This document shows, piece after piece, positions 1 to 13,018 of a stretch of DNA of 64,000 nt. The position numbers and the translations under genes are program-made. Positions within the stretch are counted from its first letter, which is position 1. Each line of letters opens with the position of its first letter. Source of the stretch: Glandiceps talaboti (taxonomy: Eukaryota; Hemichordata; Enteropneusta; Spengelidae); contig NC_135561.1 of NCBI RefSeq assembly GCF_964340395.1, forward strand, positions 21,649,486-21,713,485. Reading direction: 5' to 3'. The notes below the pieces were generated by a model. It did no database searches. It had not been told where the DNA came from and saw nothing but the letters and a program-made list of their open reading frames with translations.

Positions 1-985
1 GCCTCGCTACAATTTATCGTCTAAAGTGTCATAAATACAGATCATCATTTGGTGAGACAAAAATCTTACCAAGATTGCTAGATTTTCGTTTTGTCGGCTA
101 CCTTAAATGCTTCGCATCCTTAATTTAATTATTAAATGTCAGCTTAATTATTCATGTCTGTCCAAATGATAATAACATAGCAATGAGAATCAGATTTTTT
201 GGCGAGTCAGACGATAAAGTGTAGAAACGTCAGTAAGATTGTTTTTGATTCGGAAAATGTTGTCCTTCATGTCAAGTGGTTTCCTTAGTGTCTGAAATAG
301 GTCTATATTCAATTCATTTCAAATGTACGGAATAAAGAAAATCAAAGTTCTTTTTCCCCCTCAAATAATTACTTATATGCGACTGAATGGAGACATAATT
401 TAAAATAAATTAGTGGCAACAAATAAATACTACAAAGTGTCTGATAATGCAGGAAATTTAATTTCGATAATTCAACCTGAAGATCAGAGGTAAGGCCAAA
501 TGTCAATGTCTCCAAAGAAAGTTAAATCTGACAATATGGGGCAGATACTTGAATGTAGTCTGTCTATATTAATGTCTCTGAGTTACTAGTATACAAATAT
601 GGCCACAATGAGTAAAAAGTTATATGAGCACAAACAATAATACACGTGTATGTTAATTTTGTTGTGCATTTTCGAACAGACATTAGCCACACATAATTAA
701 TACGAGGTGACTGCAATATGGTCTACCATGTAGGTCAAGATAAAGGTTAATGGTCATTCATACAAGAAAGTTTACATACAAAATACAGAATATGCGTTTT
801 CCAGTTTCACAATCCGGGGATGACATGTGGCACAAGAGTCGTTAATATATTTAAAGTGTAACAGATATAAACTGAAACTCCTTCCTTTGTCTGTATACAA
901 ATTAATACCCTTTGTTATCATCGACCTATATATCACATTGCACAATTACTAAACCATTGATTATCCAAATGATTAAAAGAAATGA
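1..985. other. AT-rich DNA, nothing recognised
   Basis: No open frame with coding character, no splice-bounded segment and no obvious repeat. Confidence 0.6.
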
Positions 986-989
986 AAAA

Positions 990-1710
990 CTACATCATAA
1001 TTAATGATTTTTGGTAATTAGGCTATATCTTAAGAATACATACTTCAATTCCAATATAATTCAGTACACACGTTAACCATAATAATCACATTTGTCCTGT
1101 AAAGCTTGTTGGTGTACCTTTCAGTGTTAATGAATAATTTGCATAATTAATGATTCTTGGTAATTAGGCTACATCTTACGACTGCATACTTCAATGTCAA
1201 TACAATTCAGTACATACATTAAGCATAACAAATTAAGTATGTCCTATAAAGTCAGTTGATGTACCTTACAGTGTTAATGAATAATTTGCATAATTAATGC
1301 TTTTCGGTAATTAGGCTATATCTTAAGACTTCATACTTCAATTTCAATACAATTTAGTACATACGTTAACCATAACAAAGCGGATATGTCCTATAAAATC
1401 TTTTATATAGCTTAGTTTTAATGAAAAAATTGCATAATTAATGATTTTAGGTAACTAGGTTGTATCTTAAAAATGCAAGCTTCAAATTTCGTATAATATG
1501 ATACGTACATCATAATAATACGCACCTGTCCTATGAAGTTTGTTGCTACAATTTTTTCCTTTAATGAGTATTTTGAATAATGAACAATATTCGGTAATTA
1601 AGCAGTATCATACACTCTTACATACATTAACCTAAGAAAGCACGCTTGTCCAAAAAACTAAGCCTGTTACCATAGTTTTTTAGTTTAATGAGTTATTTAC
1701 ATAATTACAT
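990..1710 (+). repeat. Degenerate ~145-bp tandem repeat, about five copies
   Basis: The motif TAATGATTTTTGGTAATTAGG recurs near 1001, 1147, 1298, 1438 and, weaker, 1585, each followed by a similar block ending in a TGTCCTATAAAGT-like phrase and AATGAATAATTTGCATAAT. Divergence increases to the right. Confidence 0.8.
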
Positions 1711-2159
1711 GTAGTGATTCCCTTACGGGAGGCATTCAGTTTAAATCTGGTTTTCTTTTATAACTCATACCCTGGAAGAATTTGGCCATTAAACGTTTCC
1801 GAAAGAGTGCAGCCATTTTGGATTACACCCTCAACGATCCCTTTATAATTATTTTGTCTACTGGTTTGCTCTAGTCTACTGGTTATTTTATTGTAGTTCA
1901 TATTTTGTTTTAAAACTCGTGAAGTGCCTACAGTGGGAATGCATACAGAAATGTTTACAAGGAAATTTAAATACTTATAGTTTTTTTTTTACTTTTCAAC
2001 ACAGAGATGCTCTGTTTACATAATGTCAATCTGATTTGGAAAGGGACATGTGGTTTACAAAGATTGTTTTCACTTGTGATGTTGATTTTAACTCATGTTT
2101 TTGTTTGTATATTACTTTATTACATAAAGTTACACTAGTTTACACTAGAGTATTATGCA

Positions 2160-2238
2160 CTTTTATCTGGGCATACATTACTGGAATACGCAGACACATC
2201 AATTGTTTTCCCACACCGAGGAGCACCTTACACACACA

Positions 2239-2270
<32 letters not shown>

Positions 2271-2357
2271 TACTTATTACACACATAACACTTTATCTGG
2301 GGATACATTACTGGAACACGTAGACGCATCAATTGTTTTCCACAATGAGGAGCACCT

Positions 2358-2389
<32 letters not shown>

Positions 2390-2470
2390 CACACACACAC
2401 ACACACATACATACATACATACATACATACATACATACATACATACATACATACATACATACACACATAA
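2160..2470. repeat. Duplicated 70-bp segment, each copy followed by compound microsatellites
   Basis: TTATCTGGGCATACATTACTG...GAGGAGCACCT at about 2162-2228 is repeated at about 2291-2357. Copy 1 runs into (CA)n(CG)n; copy 2 runs into (GACA)n(CA)n(TACA)n up to 2466. The simple repeats start at the same position of the unit in both copies. Confidence 0.85.
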
Positions 2471-2663
2471 AACTTTTGCAATACTCATTCAAGTAAACAA
2501 TGATTCAGTTTAATTTGAAAATCTTGACATTTTATTTGCATTGTTCAAATCTACATGTATATAGTCAAGTTACACTATATTTTACTTACACATTGTTTTG
2601 TCTTATTTTCCACCCCTTTTGTAATCGATTATCCCCCCCCCCCCCCCTCCATGCAATCACTGG

Positions 2664-3548
2664 TTTACATTGGTCTGGATGTACCACTTTCTTTTAGATC
2701 ATCCCCTGGCATACTTTGGAAATTTATCAAACCTTTGTTGAATTCATGGTGGATAGCTTCAATGCCCTGTTCAGAAAAGAACCGAACCAACCCATGACAT
2801 GGCTCTCCAGCATATGTAGTTTAGGAAATATGTTTGAATCAGGGAAGTAAATCCTGTAATTAGTTTGGTTATTGATAACTAAATAGCATAAATGATAGTC
2901 CAGCTGATGGTTACTGTGTTGTTTCAGTGGAGTAAAAAGACTACTGTATGCAACTGAAACACAATTAATATCAGGGCTTTTAAAAAACTAAAAAGTGTTT
3001 TCCTTCCAATGCAATGTCTACTAGTCATTGAACATGGTCACATATGACCACAACATTATGTACTTTGATTTGGGACAACTAGAGTCGTGTGGTGTTTCTG
3101 GCTACTTGAGAGCTCGAGCGAAATTATGGTTGTTATAAATATATCATGTGATCATACACCACTTGGGCCAGATAAACCATAGATCTTCAGGAGATACTCA
3201 TAATCCCCAACTATCAAGGCCACAAAGGAATTCTCCCTAGATGATTTAAGCATATGTTGGTTAATGTAGTGATTATTGAGTGCAAAAGACAGCAGACAAT
3301 ACATCTGAAATCAAAAAAGAGAGCAAATTATAGCAAACTACATATAAAATAAACCTACTTCCATTCATGACATCAAGTAAATTGACTTGGTCTCTATCCA
3401 GTTGCATTGCTGTGCGAAAGTTCTTGTCTGAGTCCCTAGCTTGAAACAAATTCCAGACAACTGTGTTATCACAGCTATTGGGCTCAGACACATTCAAAAT
3501 CTGGAAGACAGATTTCATACTTCCTCCTCCATGGTCACCCCCCCCCCC
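2664..3548 (-). pseudogene. Broken DDE-type transposase
   Basis: Three blocks on the minus strand match, from memory, an invertebrate transposon protein family. Block 1 (3535 to ~3352) reads GDHGGGSMKSVFQILNVSEP then NTVVWNLFQARDSDKN. Block 2 (3236 to ~3160) reads VALIVGDYEYLLKIYGLSGP. Block 3 (~2800 to 2664) reads FSEQGIEAIHHEFN then a stop. The Asp in GDHGG, the Asp in GDYEYL and the Glu in SEQGIE are the likely DDE triad. An 11-G run preceded by an in-frame TAA, a stop soon after block 2 and about 360 bases of unreadable sequence before block 3 show that the copy is dead. A GT..AG gap between blocks 1 and 2 could be a small intron. The superfamily is not assigned. Confidence 0.6.
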
Positions 3549-3977
3549 TTACAGGCTGTATCTTCACCCACACCTGTGTTGATGGGATGATACTGTGGGA
3601 TACAAGCTTACTGGTTCTGTGAGAAGACACTGATAATGTGTGTGTGTGCTTTGCGAATGGTAGAGTTTATCTATGTCTAAATGCATGAGTACACAGAGGT
3701 CAGTAAGTGGTAGGTATTGGTTACTTGAGTACAGTACCCTGACAGAGGACAGTGAGTGTGTGAGTTTCGGGTATTGGTTGTATGAGTACACTGCACGGAC
3801 AGAGCACAATATGTGAAAGTTACATAATATGTATTCATTCTGCGAGTACGCTGACAGCAACGTGACTTCAAACTGCATGCATTAGTCATCACTCAAAAGA
3901 CTCGGAGTAGTAGCTGCCTCCTTAGTTCTGGTATATAGGCTGTAAATAAGTAAAAATATCCAAAAGTAATATTAGAT

Positions 3978-4275
3978 ACCTTTCAAAATCGTTCAGTCTT
4001 TTTATGATTGTATTTGTCAGATCATACACAGCAACACAAAGAGCCATCCTCAATTCACGTGGTCTACTACCATAGCTTCCACAGTGAAAGTGAAAGGGAG
4101 GTTTGAGCCTGTAGATCAAACTGTAGCTCATCTGCCCTTTTCCTATCTTTCTGTTCATTGTCAATGGTGATATTCCATTGTCAGAGCCATCTAGAATGTC
4201 GAGGTACAAAATGGAAAACAAAATTTTTGACAATTTCAAAGTGAATCCGTTTGCTTCAGTCATACAAGAGTGCAT
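3978..4275 (-). pseudogene. Possible upstream fragment of the transposase locus
   Basis: An open minus-strand stretch reads PPFHFHCGSYGSRPRELRMA, LCVAVYDLTNTIIKRLNDFE and then GAAAG|GTATCT, a possible donor. Composition looks coding and it lies upstream of the transposase blocks on the same strand, but its phase does not fit block 1 directly and I do not recognise it. Confidence 0.3.
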
Positions 4276-5007
4276 ATTTACAGACTTCTAGTTGTTGAAC
4301 TGGCTTTTTCGGTCCAATTCTTTACTAAGTAAAATGTTAAAATTAAAGATATCGACTCCATTTTGTCACAGTTTGCTCATGACATTTGATATGTTTGTAT
4401 ATGAAAATGTCATCATGAATTTACATTCAAGGTCAAATTTAAAAAAACTGCAAGGACCGTGGTTTGTACTACTCACGTCTAAAAGGTCACTGCTTGCCTA
4501 CTTGTATTACAAAGGGTATCAAAACTGTTCTCCTGATCACAGAAAGTCGCCTACAGACGTCTGACCTCATGACTTTAAGAATGATATTCACTTTTTTGTA
4601 TACTGTAATGTAAATTATTTTTGCACTAGGCTGAGGCCTTAGGATTTGAAATAATATAACTACTATTTATGCAAATATATACACACACACATACATTACC
4701 TTCCACACTAGTTGCAGGACATGTCATGTAAAGTATTTGACTGTTTCGTACCAATCAATTCTTCACTTATATTACACTTTGGGGCAAAAGTGAACTTGAA
4801 GGTTTCGTAATGGTAATCCAAATTGTTCTACTCTTCAGTATGAAGTATGATTAATACTCATGGTGTTAATATTACTCATTGCCAGGATAGTCTAAACAAT
4901 ATCACGTGATACCTTGTATCTGATATTGTAGACGACAGAGATTTATACCTTGTACTTGGTCCAAACACGATAAATGTATGTGCACCAGCTTGACCATTGG
5001 CAAACGC
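4276..5007. other. AT-rich DNA, nothing recognised
   Basis: Only a short CA run (4681-4690) and scattered short frames; no supported gene. Confidence 0.55.
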
Positions 5008-5046
5008 TCCCCCTCTCTCTCTCCCTCCCTCCCTCCCTCCCTCCCT

Positions 5047-5136
<90 letters not shown>
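5008..5136. repeat. Polypyrimidine tract (CCCT)n(TC)n
   Basis: An uninterrupted pyrimidine strand of about 130 bases, mostly TC dinucleotides. Mirror symmetry makes it able to form triplex (H) DNA. Confidence 0.95.
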
Positions 5137-5138
<2 letters not shown>

Positions 5139-5599
5139 GTTTATGAACATGTCTGCTTCAAGAGAGATGAACGATACACACACACATCAGAGAGACAAAG
5201 GCAGATTATGTCCGATTATATCCGCCTTGCAGAGATTTTTATTGATTTAACTACATCGAGAAGCACCTGGTCACTTTATCATGATCTGTGATGCCATAGA
5301 GGGCGCTCGTTGGTTTCCATGTACGCTAGGTTGGGAGCATAGGGGCGTGTAGTATTTCCTAGATTGTTTTTTTCCCCAGGTCTACAGACTAAATATAACA
5401 ACCTTTTGACTATATACTCCTACCTGTAAGGAGAAAAGAAAATATTTCTACTAGTATAGAGATTGATACATTTGTAGCAGCAGAATTCGTACGATGTTTT
5501 CCTAAGAAAAAGGCAATCTAAGCAATAATACGTGCCCCTGTGGCCCGGAGTGGACATTAGGCCAAGTCTACTAGAACATATCTATAAATTAACGATCGG

Positions 5600-5615
5600 C
5601 GACGATGCATCGTCG
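5600..5615. other. Perfect 16-bp palindrome
   Basis: CGACGATGCATCGTCG is fully self-complementary and CpG-containing in otherwise AT-rich DNA. It could be a dimeric factor site; nothing else around it supports a promoter. Confidence 0.5.
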
Positions 5616-6210
5616 AGGTCAAGGTTGACATATCTCAGAACGAGGCAGGCGCCCAATTGAAGACGTTGGTGGTAAGTGTTCACGTAGCCAGCCATTCTTA
5701 AAATCCGTATTTTTCGCCTGTTTTTACCCATGCAACTTCATCGACAACCATATTTGACTTTATATACTCGAAAGTATTTGAAGAAATGATTTAAAAGGGT
5801 GTTATGATCGAGTGTAAATGTGATGGTGGCAGTGTGACGTTTCAGAATATACGTACGTGTACATGTCCATGCGACTGTAACAATGGTAATACTACAGTGA
5901 AGGCAGAATGCAGCTAGTCTCCTTTTGAAACGGGTCGTCAACTTGTTCTTGCCAAGTGATAGCATAGTTGACTGCTATACTAATCTCAACAGTAACTTAT
6001 AATGGTTTTTTTTTGTAGTGAAATTGGGCTCTAACATGCATCGCCATCAGCGATGAAAGTGGGGACATGTCACACTGACAGCAGTCGCCATTGGAAAACA
6101 GCCTAACAAGTATGGTAGCATCTTTGGAACAAGTTTTGGGACCTCATGGGACATCCGAAGACTAATCCTGGGAGATAACTTGAAATTGATACCTGCAGAC
6201 ACCAGAAGCC

Positions 6211-6270
6211 GTCTTGGAAGTTGTCTGCCGACTAGCGACTTGAGGTGGACGACGACAACTGGCAATTATT
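6211..6270. repeat. 60-bp dispersed sequence, copy 1
   Basis: CTTGGAAGTTGTCTGCCGAC and what follows recurs at 7381-7440 with about 75-80% identity. The minus strand of both reads HLKSxVGRQLPR, so this may be a remnant of an old coding sequence. Confidence 0.55.
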
Positions 6271-7380
6271 ACGTTCCGACACCGGTTGTGAAACTAGGAC
6301 AAACCCGGTTAGTATTTTTTTCTCGGTATATTTTTTCAGTATGGGTCGCAAAAAGTCGCGGTGATAATGTTGTTCATGGATGCGTGATTTGTCGGCATTC
6401 CGTAAACATCTGGTAAATTTTAGAAACAAGCCCTTACAAGTTTCCACTCGCTACTTTGTTGAGGCTTGGAAATTACATTTTGTTTGAACTTCAACACAAA
6501 AAAAACCTTTTGAGTGCAGTCTGTTTCTATTTTCGGCTACACTTTGTGAATTAATCAACACTTGTCAATTCCGTCTGGAGGCAATAGTTTCTGTTTCAAT
6601 CAGCAAACAACTTTTTTTTTTCTTTTTTGCCCTGGGAGTGGGAATTTAATTTTGAAGCTAGTTCCAATTTTTAGGGACTTTGGCGACATCGGCAAAATAT
6701 AACCCTGTTTTTTGTTTTTTGTTTTTTTGTTTTTTAAATGTACAGCCGTTTGCCCAGAATTAACAGAGGAATTAGTTGTTACTGACTGTTCATTTGCTGT
6801 CCACATAGCTGCTCTTTCCTTTGTCAAAAAAATGACAGGGAGAGTGATATAGTGTACACACGTTGACTGACAATGAGGGCAATAGCGTACGTTTGTTGAC
6901 AAGGGACAAGCCGGTCACACAAAAATAGTCTCAGAAACGAGGGCAAAACCTGATTGGTGTGACTGGCTAGTCCCGAATGGTCCTTAACATGTGATGTAGT
7001 ATTGATCAATCACGACTGAGAGTTGAGTATGCAGTGAGTTATAATAATGTTTAATACCGGGGTAGTACATTGTTTATTTTTACAGCAAATTTTGTAGTTA
7101 GTAAACATTCATTGATAGTTTACCTCTACCCAGTACCTGCTTTGCTGAACAGTAAGGCAGCTCCTCTGAAGTCCATCTATTGTTTTAGAAATTATAGTAT
7201 TTGCCCCCTTATTCAGAGATTAATTTTTTGAGGTCCTATTAAAGAATTAGTGATTGCAATCTCTGAATTTCCAATTTCTGTTTTCAAATAGTTTCGCCAT
7301 ATTTGCTGTTTTTCCTGTAGAAGTTATAATAGTTGGATGTAAACTAAATAAATTGCCCGTTGTCTGTGTTGATTGGAGCA

Positions 7381-7440
7381 CTCTTGGAAGTTGTCTGCCG
7401 ACTTGTGACTTCAAGTGAATGACTACTCCTGTAATTATTA
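7381..7440. repeat. 60-bp dispersed sequence, copy 2
   Basis: Partner of the sequence at 6211-6270; no other conserved context was found around it. Confidence 0.55.
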
Positions 7441-8430
7441 TGTATTCTTCCGCCACCAAGATACACAAGTATTTTACCGGGCAAAAAGAGATACCTGCTT
7501 TATAGTAATAAGATAAGATCATGAAAGACCACTATGGCACATACCATTTCTTTGTAGGGGTCGGTCTTAGCTGCAATGATTGTAGCTTTGTTTTTTATTT
7601 ACAATACCTTTTAAGTTCAAGGCCAGTCTAAAATCTCTTGGCAATTATCTCCATGATTTTCTCATAAAAACAGTCAATCATTAACTTCAGCTATTGTTGC
7701 AATTGTAAAATTCACTACGTAAGTACTCAAATATACCCATATTTGATTCAAAATGACAATAAGTACTCAGTAGTGGTTTGGAGTTCTTTGCAGCCATTAC
7801 GACATTGTTCTAGTACATGGAGCATGCACAGTATTAGTCAACATGTCCACCAAATTTGAAAATTTAGCTGTAACATTGAGAATATAGTACGATTTCCACT
7901 TGAAAATAACATTGAGGAAGCATTAATCTGATCGAGAGCGACACATTTATACCGGTAGGTAGACTAAGACATTGGATATACTCGACTTTCAAAGAGGTGG
8001 CTGATATTGTCTACAAAAAGACAGTTTGAACAGGATCCTGAACACTTTTTAATAGGAGCTTACACATGATTGATCTGTAGCAGTTCTAGCGGAGGACTGA
8101 GAGTGACTTAGTGAAACCGCTACTGTACTAAGTTGATGTTTGCTTTATAAAATGTTTCATCTTAATTTTGTTGAAAATGAAAACTAGGGATGTGTATTTT
8201 TGATTTATGTATTGTTGCATCTATCACAAAATAATTGACAACAACATAAATACCCAGATACATGTGAAGTTGTGTTATCTGTCTAACAGACAACACCCAA
8301 ATGGAATGAGCAATGGGGGGGGGTGTAATGTGTAATTTCTGACAATTAATTATACATCACAGCAGATCATAGCATCAAGGATGTAGGAATTTCCAAGCAA
8401 AGTCAACAGTACTTGACATGGTATATAGCA

Positions 8431-8535
8431 TTTACAGAAGATATAGTCTAACCTTGCAGGTCTAGCGAAATGTCCTGTAAAATTTACAGAAGATATAGTC
8501 TAACCTCGCAAATGTAGCGAAATGTCCTGTAAAAT
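8431..8535 (+). repeat. 52-bp direct repeat, two copies
   Basis: TTTACAGAAGATATAGTCTA at 8431 recurs at 8483, each copy ending GCGAAATGTCCTGTAAAA, with only a few differences. A recent tandem duplication. Confidence 0.9.
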
Positions 8536-8941
8536 CTTACTGATTACTGCATGGCCATTCCCTTATCCAGGCAAGATATCCAGGCAAATTATAGCACTGT
8601 ACAATAAATAAATCCAGCTAAAATCACCTTTGTACAAATCTTTTTGCAGGCACTACATTGTGATATTTTGCTTGTTGGCATGTGTTATTATTTATGTTCA
8701 ATGTCCAAGAACTATTTAGATAGAGATAAGAAAGAGGCTTCACACACTGTTCATTACAATAATAACAATTCTAAACCCCTAGAGACATGCAGGCACTGTA
8801 TGTGCACACATAAATTGCCACAGGGAACCATGCAGCAAATTCAAATTCTTGTTAACTTTTCGCTGACAACGTAAGCTTAAGGTATAGGTTGGTATACATA
8901 TGTAGGTATAGAGGTATAAGTGATCATGGTCTGTCTGTCAA

Positions 8942-9575
8942 CTTTTTTAGCTCCGCTGTCAGCGAAAGCTGAAAGCTTAGCTTTAGGTATGGGTGTGTAT
9001 AGGTATAGAGTATAGGTGGAATCATTGGTGTCCGTCAAATTTTTATATTTTCATCATCTTCTCCGAAAGTTACAGTCAGAATTCTTCGATATTTGGTGTG
9101 CATGTTCCCTGGGGGGGGGGGGAGGCTATTCAGATTTGTTCATGCCAAGTTGATCTGTGCCATTTTCAATTTTTTATGATTTTTTTTCAAAAAATGACAT
9201 TTTCATCATCTCCTCAAATACAACTTGTCAGATTGCTTTGATATCTGGTGTGTCGATGCGCAGGGGGTAGCTTACTCAGATTTGTTAATTTCAAGTCAGC
9301 ACATCTTCATTTTTATTTTTTATGATTCTTTTCTTGTAATTTAACAACAAAATTAATATGTTAATGAGCATTGTGACCGACGCCATATTGGAAATCAGTC
9401 GACGAGACTTTAAGTAAACTGCCACTTTTCAAAAGACACTATTGACGTCAAACAAGCAATGTAATATGTGCTATACTCATAATTCTACGCATTGGGCGCC
9501 CAAATGACAAGTGTTTATTCGAAACAGGGTTGCAAACTTCAAATCCAAATTCGGCACCCCTTCTACATAATCAGC
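8942..9575 (+). repeat. Dispersed repeat R1, longer copy
   Basis: It starts with TTTTTTAGCTCCGCTGTCAG and contains ATTCAGATTTGTTCATGCCA, GATGCGCAGGGGGTAGC and AACAGGGTTGCAAACTTC. From about 9124 on it matches 10738-11175 at roughly 90%. There is no open frame of note. Confidence 0.8.
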
Positions 9576-10654
9576 CAGTCCGCAACATCCTCATTTGTAT
9601 ACATCTATCCTGTGACTGTTACACTTTGAATGGCTGCTCACAGGCCTTATTTTTTGGTATTTTCAACTCGCCGTAACTAGAGTCCCCCATTTTAGATACT
9701 GATAATGCCTAAACCTCAACTGACATCTCTTCTTTTGTGATAGCAAAATAAATTTTGGCATTACATTTAGGAATACCAATTTTCCAACGAATTCATGACG
9801 CATACTTGAGGCCTTGAAATTTCGACCCGGTTTTCGCTTGAGTCATAGATTCCTCAATACGGACCGGAAAGTTTGCAAATTTCACAAAATGTTGGATTTT
9901 TATTTTTTTTAAATAACCATGGCAAGTAAATGTAGTAGGATCGTTGTGTAACGGTCCCGACCATTCAAGAATTTTCGGTAGAAAACGACTGATTTGACCT
10001 GGAAGTTGAAGCTGGCTTTGTCTGACCGGGCGATTTTCCACAACCAGCAGCAAGCAACGTGGGAGTTCTTGGTACTCACTAAAATCACACTTCAGACCCA
10101 CTATAAATGTTTGATGTTTTCAGGTAACATGTAACTTGTGATTAATTCTATATTGTCGTGCAATTTGGAGTGACAGTCTCGAATGAAGACAACTTGCGTA
10201 AGCAAGGCATGCCTAGGCCTTAAGGCGTTTGCAGTACATACAGTGAATCGACCAAACTTTGTTTATTGGCCGACAGTTTACATATAAATACAGATAACTA
10301 GTGTTAGTTATCTGTGATGTAAATGACATGAACATGTCTTGCTAATTCCAAAATGCATATTTGGCAAGTAAAAATAATTAAAATAATTACAACTTTAATT
10401 TGGCTTCAGACTTTGCATTATGTTTTGCATATCTTTCCCCGTTTTACGTGTAAATCCGAAATGGTTCTCTCTAGTCATGTCAGTGATCATACCGGGGCTG
10501 CTTTGAGTACGAGCGAGGTGAAACATGTTGAGGTATTTTGTTGAGAATTATAAATATTGTGAAATGTCAAGTACAAGGTTTAATACAATGGAATGATGAA
10601 AAAAAATTGGCAGAGTCTGTTGACAGGCGCAGGTCACAAGACACTCTGTAAACT
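9576..10654. other. Sequence between the two R1 copies, no gene recognised
   Basis: A 102-residue minus frame (10101-9793) has mixed composition and matches nothing I know; it may be a fossil of a mobile element. Otherwise AT-rich. Confidence 0.45.
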
Positions 10655-10737
10655 TAAATATTAGACGATTTTATGTCTACTACAAGTTGAATGTTGTTGA
10701 CAAATAAGCTTATGGACAGTGTTTTTGGTAAATTTGG
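10655..10737 (+). repeat. Dispersed 80-bp sequence R2, copy 1
   Basis: ATGTCTACTACAAGTTGAAT through GGACAGTGTTTTTGGTAAAT matches 13561-13640. It ends abruptly where R1 begins. Confidence 0.75.
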
Positions 10738-11175
10738 GGGCTATTCAGATTTGTTCATGCCAAGTTGATCTCTGCCATTTTCAATTTTTTACGATTTTTT
10801 TCCAAAAATGATATTTTCATCATCTCCTCAAATACTCCTCGTCAGATTGCTTTAATATCTGGTGTGTCGATGCGCAGAGGGTAGCTTACTCAGATTTGTT
10901 AATTTCAAGTCAGCACATCTTCTTTTCTATTTTTGATGATTTTTTTTAATGTAAAAAAAAAATTGATATGCTAATGAGCATTGTGACTGAAGCCATATTG
11001 GAAATCAGTCCAGGAGACTTTAATAGTAAACTGCCACTTTTCAAAAGACACCATTGACGTCAAACAAGCAATGTAATATGTGCTATAATCGTAATTCTAC
11101 ACATTATGTGCAAAATGTTTGTTCGAAACAGGGTTGCAGACTTCAAATCCAAATTCTGCACCCCTTCTACAGAAT
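10738..11175 (+). repeat. Dispersed repeat R1, second copy
   Basis: Matches 9124-9575, lacking the first ~180 bases. Its left border cuts into a sequence (10655-10737) that is found intact at 13561-13640, so the copy was inserted there. Confidence 0.8.
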
Positions 11176-11532
11176 GGTTCATTCCAGTAGATATGTATGC
11201 TATCGACTGACAAAGTCATGAAGTTGAATTGGGGACGATTTTTGACAGAGTCAGTCGTCAATAAAAACAATAATACTCATTCTAAAATTACCACATTTTG
11301 AAAGGGAAAGTACTTTGTGGTTCATTTATGAAGTTTTAATTTTGTATGATCAATATTGGTGGCAAAATCACCACGTTAAAATTGCCGATGTGGTAATGGC
11401 AGTGCAGAAACGAGTACAGGCGAGGTAAAAGTGAGCATTACCATATATGGGAAAAAAGTAGTCATGAGATTTCAGTCCAGACTTCTATTTTAATTTTTCA
11501 TTAAAAGCTGGCGATATGATGTCATGTTGCTT

Positions 11533-11590
11533 TTTAGCACAACTGAACTGGAGGTTCAGTAATGCTATAGGCATTCGCCCGGTGTCTGTC

Positions 11591-11640
<50 letters not shown>

Positions 11641-13018
11641 CAATTTAAAGTCAAAAACCGCTGAACCGATTCCCATGATATTTGATGTGTCTTGGGTGTC
11701 TTGGGTGCATTTGACGTTTCAAAATGTGTATTACAAAATGCTTTGACTTCAGCCTGGAAATGAAATATTCTTGTTTTATTGATGCAATGCAATCATTAAA
11801 TCTTTATGGGCTACTTCACATATTTGTGTCAATGGCGTAAAGATTAACTTCTGTTTAAGGTTGCTTGGCAACCTAGGCCTGTTTTTAGCACAGCTGAATT
11901 AAATCTTAGACACAATGATTAAAACAGGTTCATATAAATGCACAATTCTTAGGCATTTCAAAAAAACCCAGTTTGTACAAAGAATAAGAAGTCACACATT
12001 TTATGGGGAAAGAAAAATAGTCATATCAAGACCTCCATGATCATACTGTGTTTTGGCAGGTTAAATTTCCTACATGTACCGATTGCCATGATATTTGATG
12101 GGTGTATTACCTTGGGTGTCTAGTTGGGAAATTGTCAAATCAAAATGATCTTACTATTGGTGTGTGATTTGGGTTGAAAAATGTCATTTTTGGTCAAAAA
12201 CCTTACTCAAAAACTATTGGGTAGATGGGTCTGAAATTTGATGGGAATATTTTTAGTGGTGTTTAACCATTCAAAATATGTTTGCAAATGTGCCTAGCAA
12301 CAAGACCACAGCCATAGCAACAGCCAAACGGTGAGGTATTTCACAAAAATAACCATTGGGATTAAAAGACAATTGAATATGCATTCAAAAAATTATGTAA
12401 ATCTGCCTAGCAACAAGTCTTCGCCCACAGCAACAGCCAAATGGTGAGGTATTTCACAAAGATAATCACTGGGATGAAAAGACAATTTAATTGGCATTTC
12501 AAAATGTATGCAAATATGCCTAGCAACAAGACCATCCCATAGCAACAGCCAAATGATCAGATATATTGCAAAGATAACAACAGAGATTAAGAGATAATTG
12601 AATGAACATTCCAAAAATGTACGTAAATGTGCATAGCAATAAGATCACGCCCATAGCAACAGCCAATCGGTGGTGTAGTTCACAAAGTTAACCATGGGGA
12701 TGAATAGACAAATGAATAACAATTCAAAAAATGTATGCAAATATGCCTAGCAACATGACCATGCCCATAGCAACATCCAAATGATAACACATTTTGCAGA
12801 TATCACAGACACATTAAAAAAAGTGTGCAAATGTGCCTAGTAACAAGACCACACCCATAGTAACGTTAGCCATGTGACCATTTACATTGCAAAGATAACA
12901 GGGATAAGTAGACAAATGAGTGTATGGATAATCATTCAGGATGAACACCTATACCTAGCATGGATCAGCATATGGGTTAAACATTTTTAGCAACTGTACA
13001 GTTGTGCTACAACGCCAT
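11533..13018 (+). mobile_element. Repeat family R3, long copy with short terminal inverted repeats
   Basis: It begins TTTAGCACAACTGAACTGG and ends CTGTACAGTTGTGCTA, the complement of its start (TAGCACAACTG). After the left end comes a hairpin (GAACTGGAGGTTC), a (GT)n tract at 11594-11638, then AAAGTCAAAAACCGCTGAAC. The right half is a ~113-bp tandem repeat (TGCCTAGCAACAAGACCAC...) with about six copies from 12292 to 12950. It looks like a non-autonomous transposon with internal expansion. Confidence 0.75.

Larger units (their letters stand above)
5137..8430. other. Non-coding stretch without a supported gene
   Basis: Apart from the palindrome at 5600 and the 60-bp dispersed pair, I see only isolated splice-like sites (for example TGGTAAGTGTT at 5670 and a T-tract plus TAG at about 6018). 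Frames on both strands are short and lack recognisable motifs. A non-coding transcript cannot be excluded. Confidence 0.45.

Noticed and set aside
6047-6447. Overlapping frames on both strands near the 60-bp dispersed repeat
   Set aside because: Short, mutually overlapping and without conserved motifs beyond the dispersed sequence.
9793-10101. 102-residue minus frame (QLPGQISRFLPKILEW...)
   Set aside because: Composition is not clearly repetitive, but there are no splice or neighbour signals and no family recognised; too weak to call a gene.
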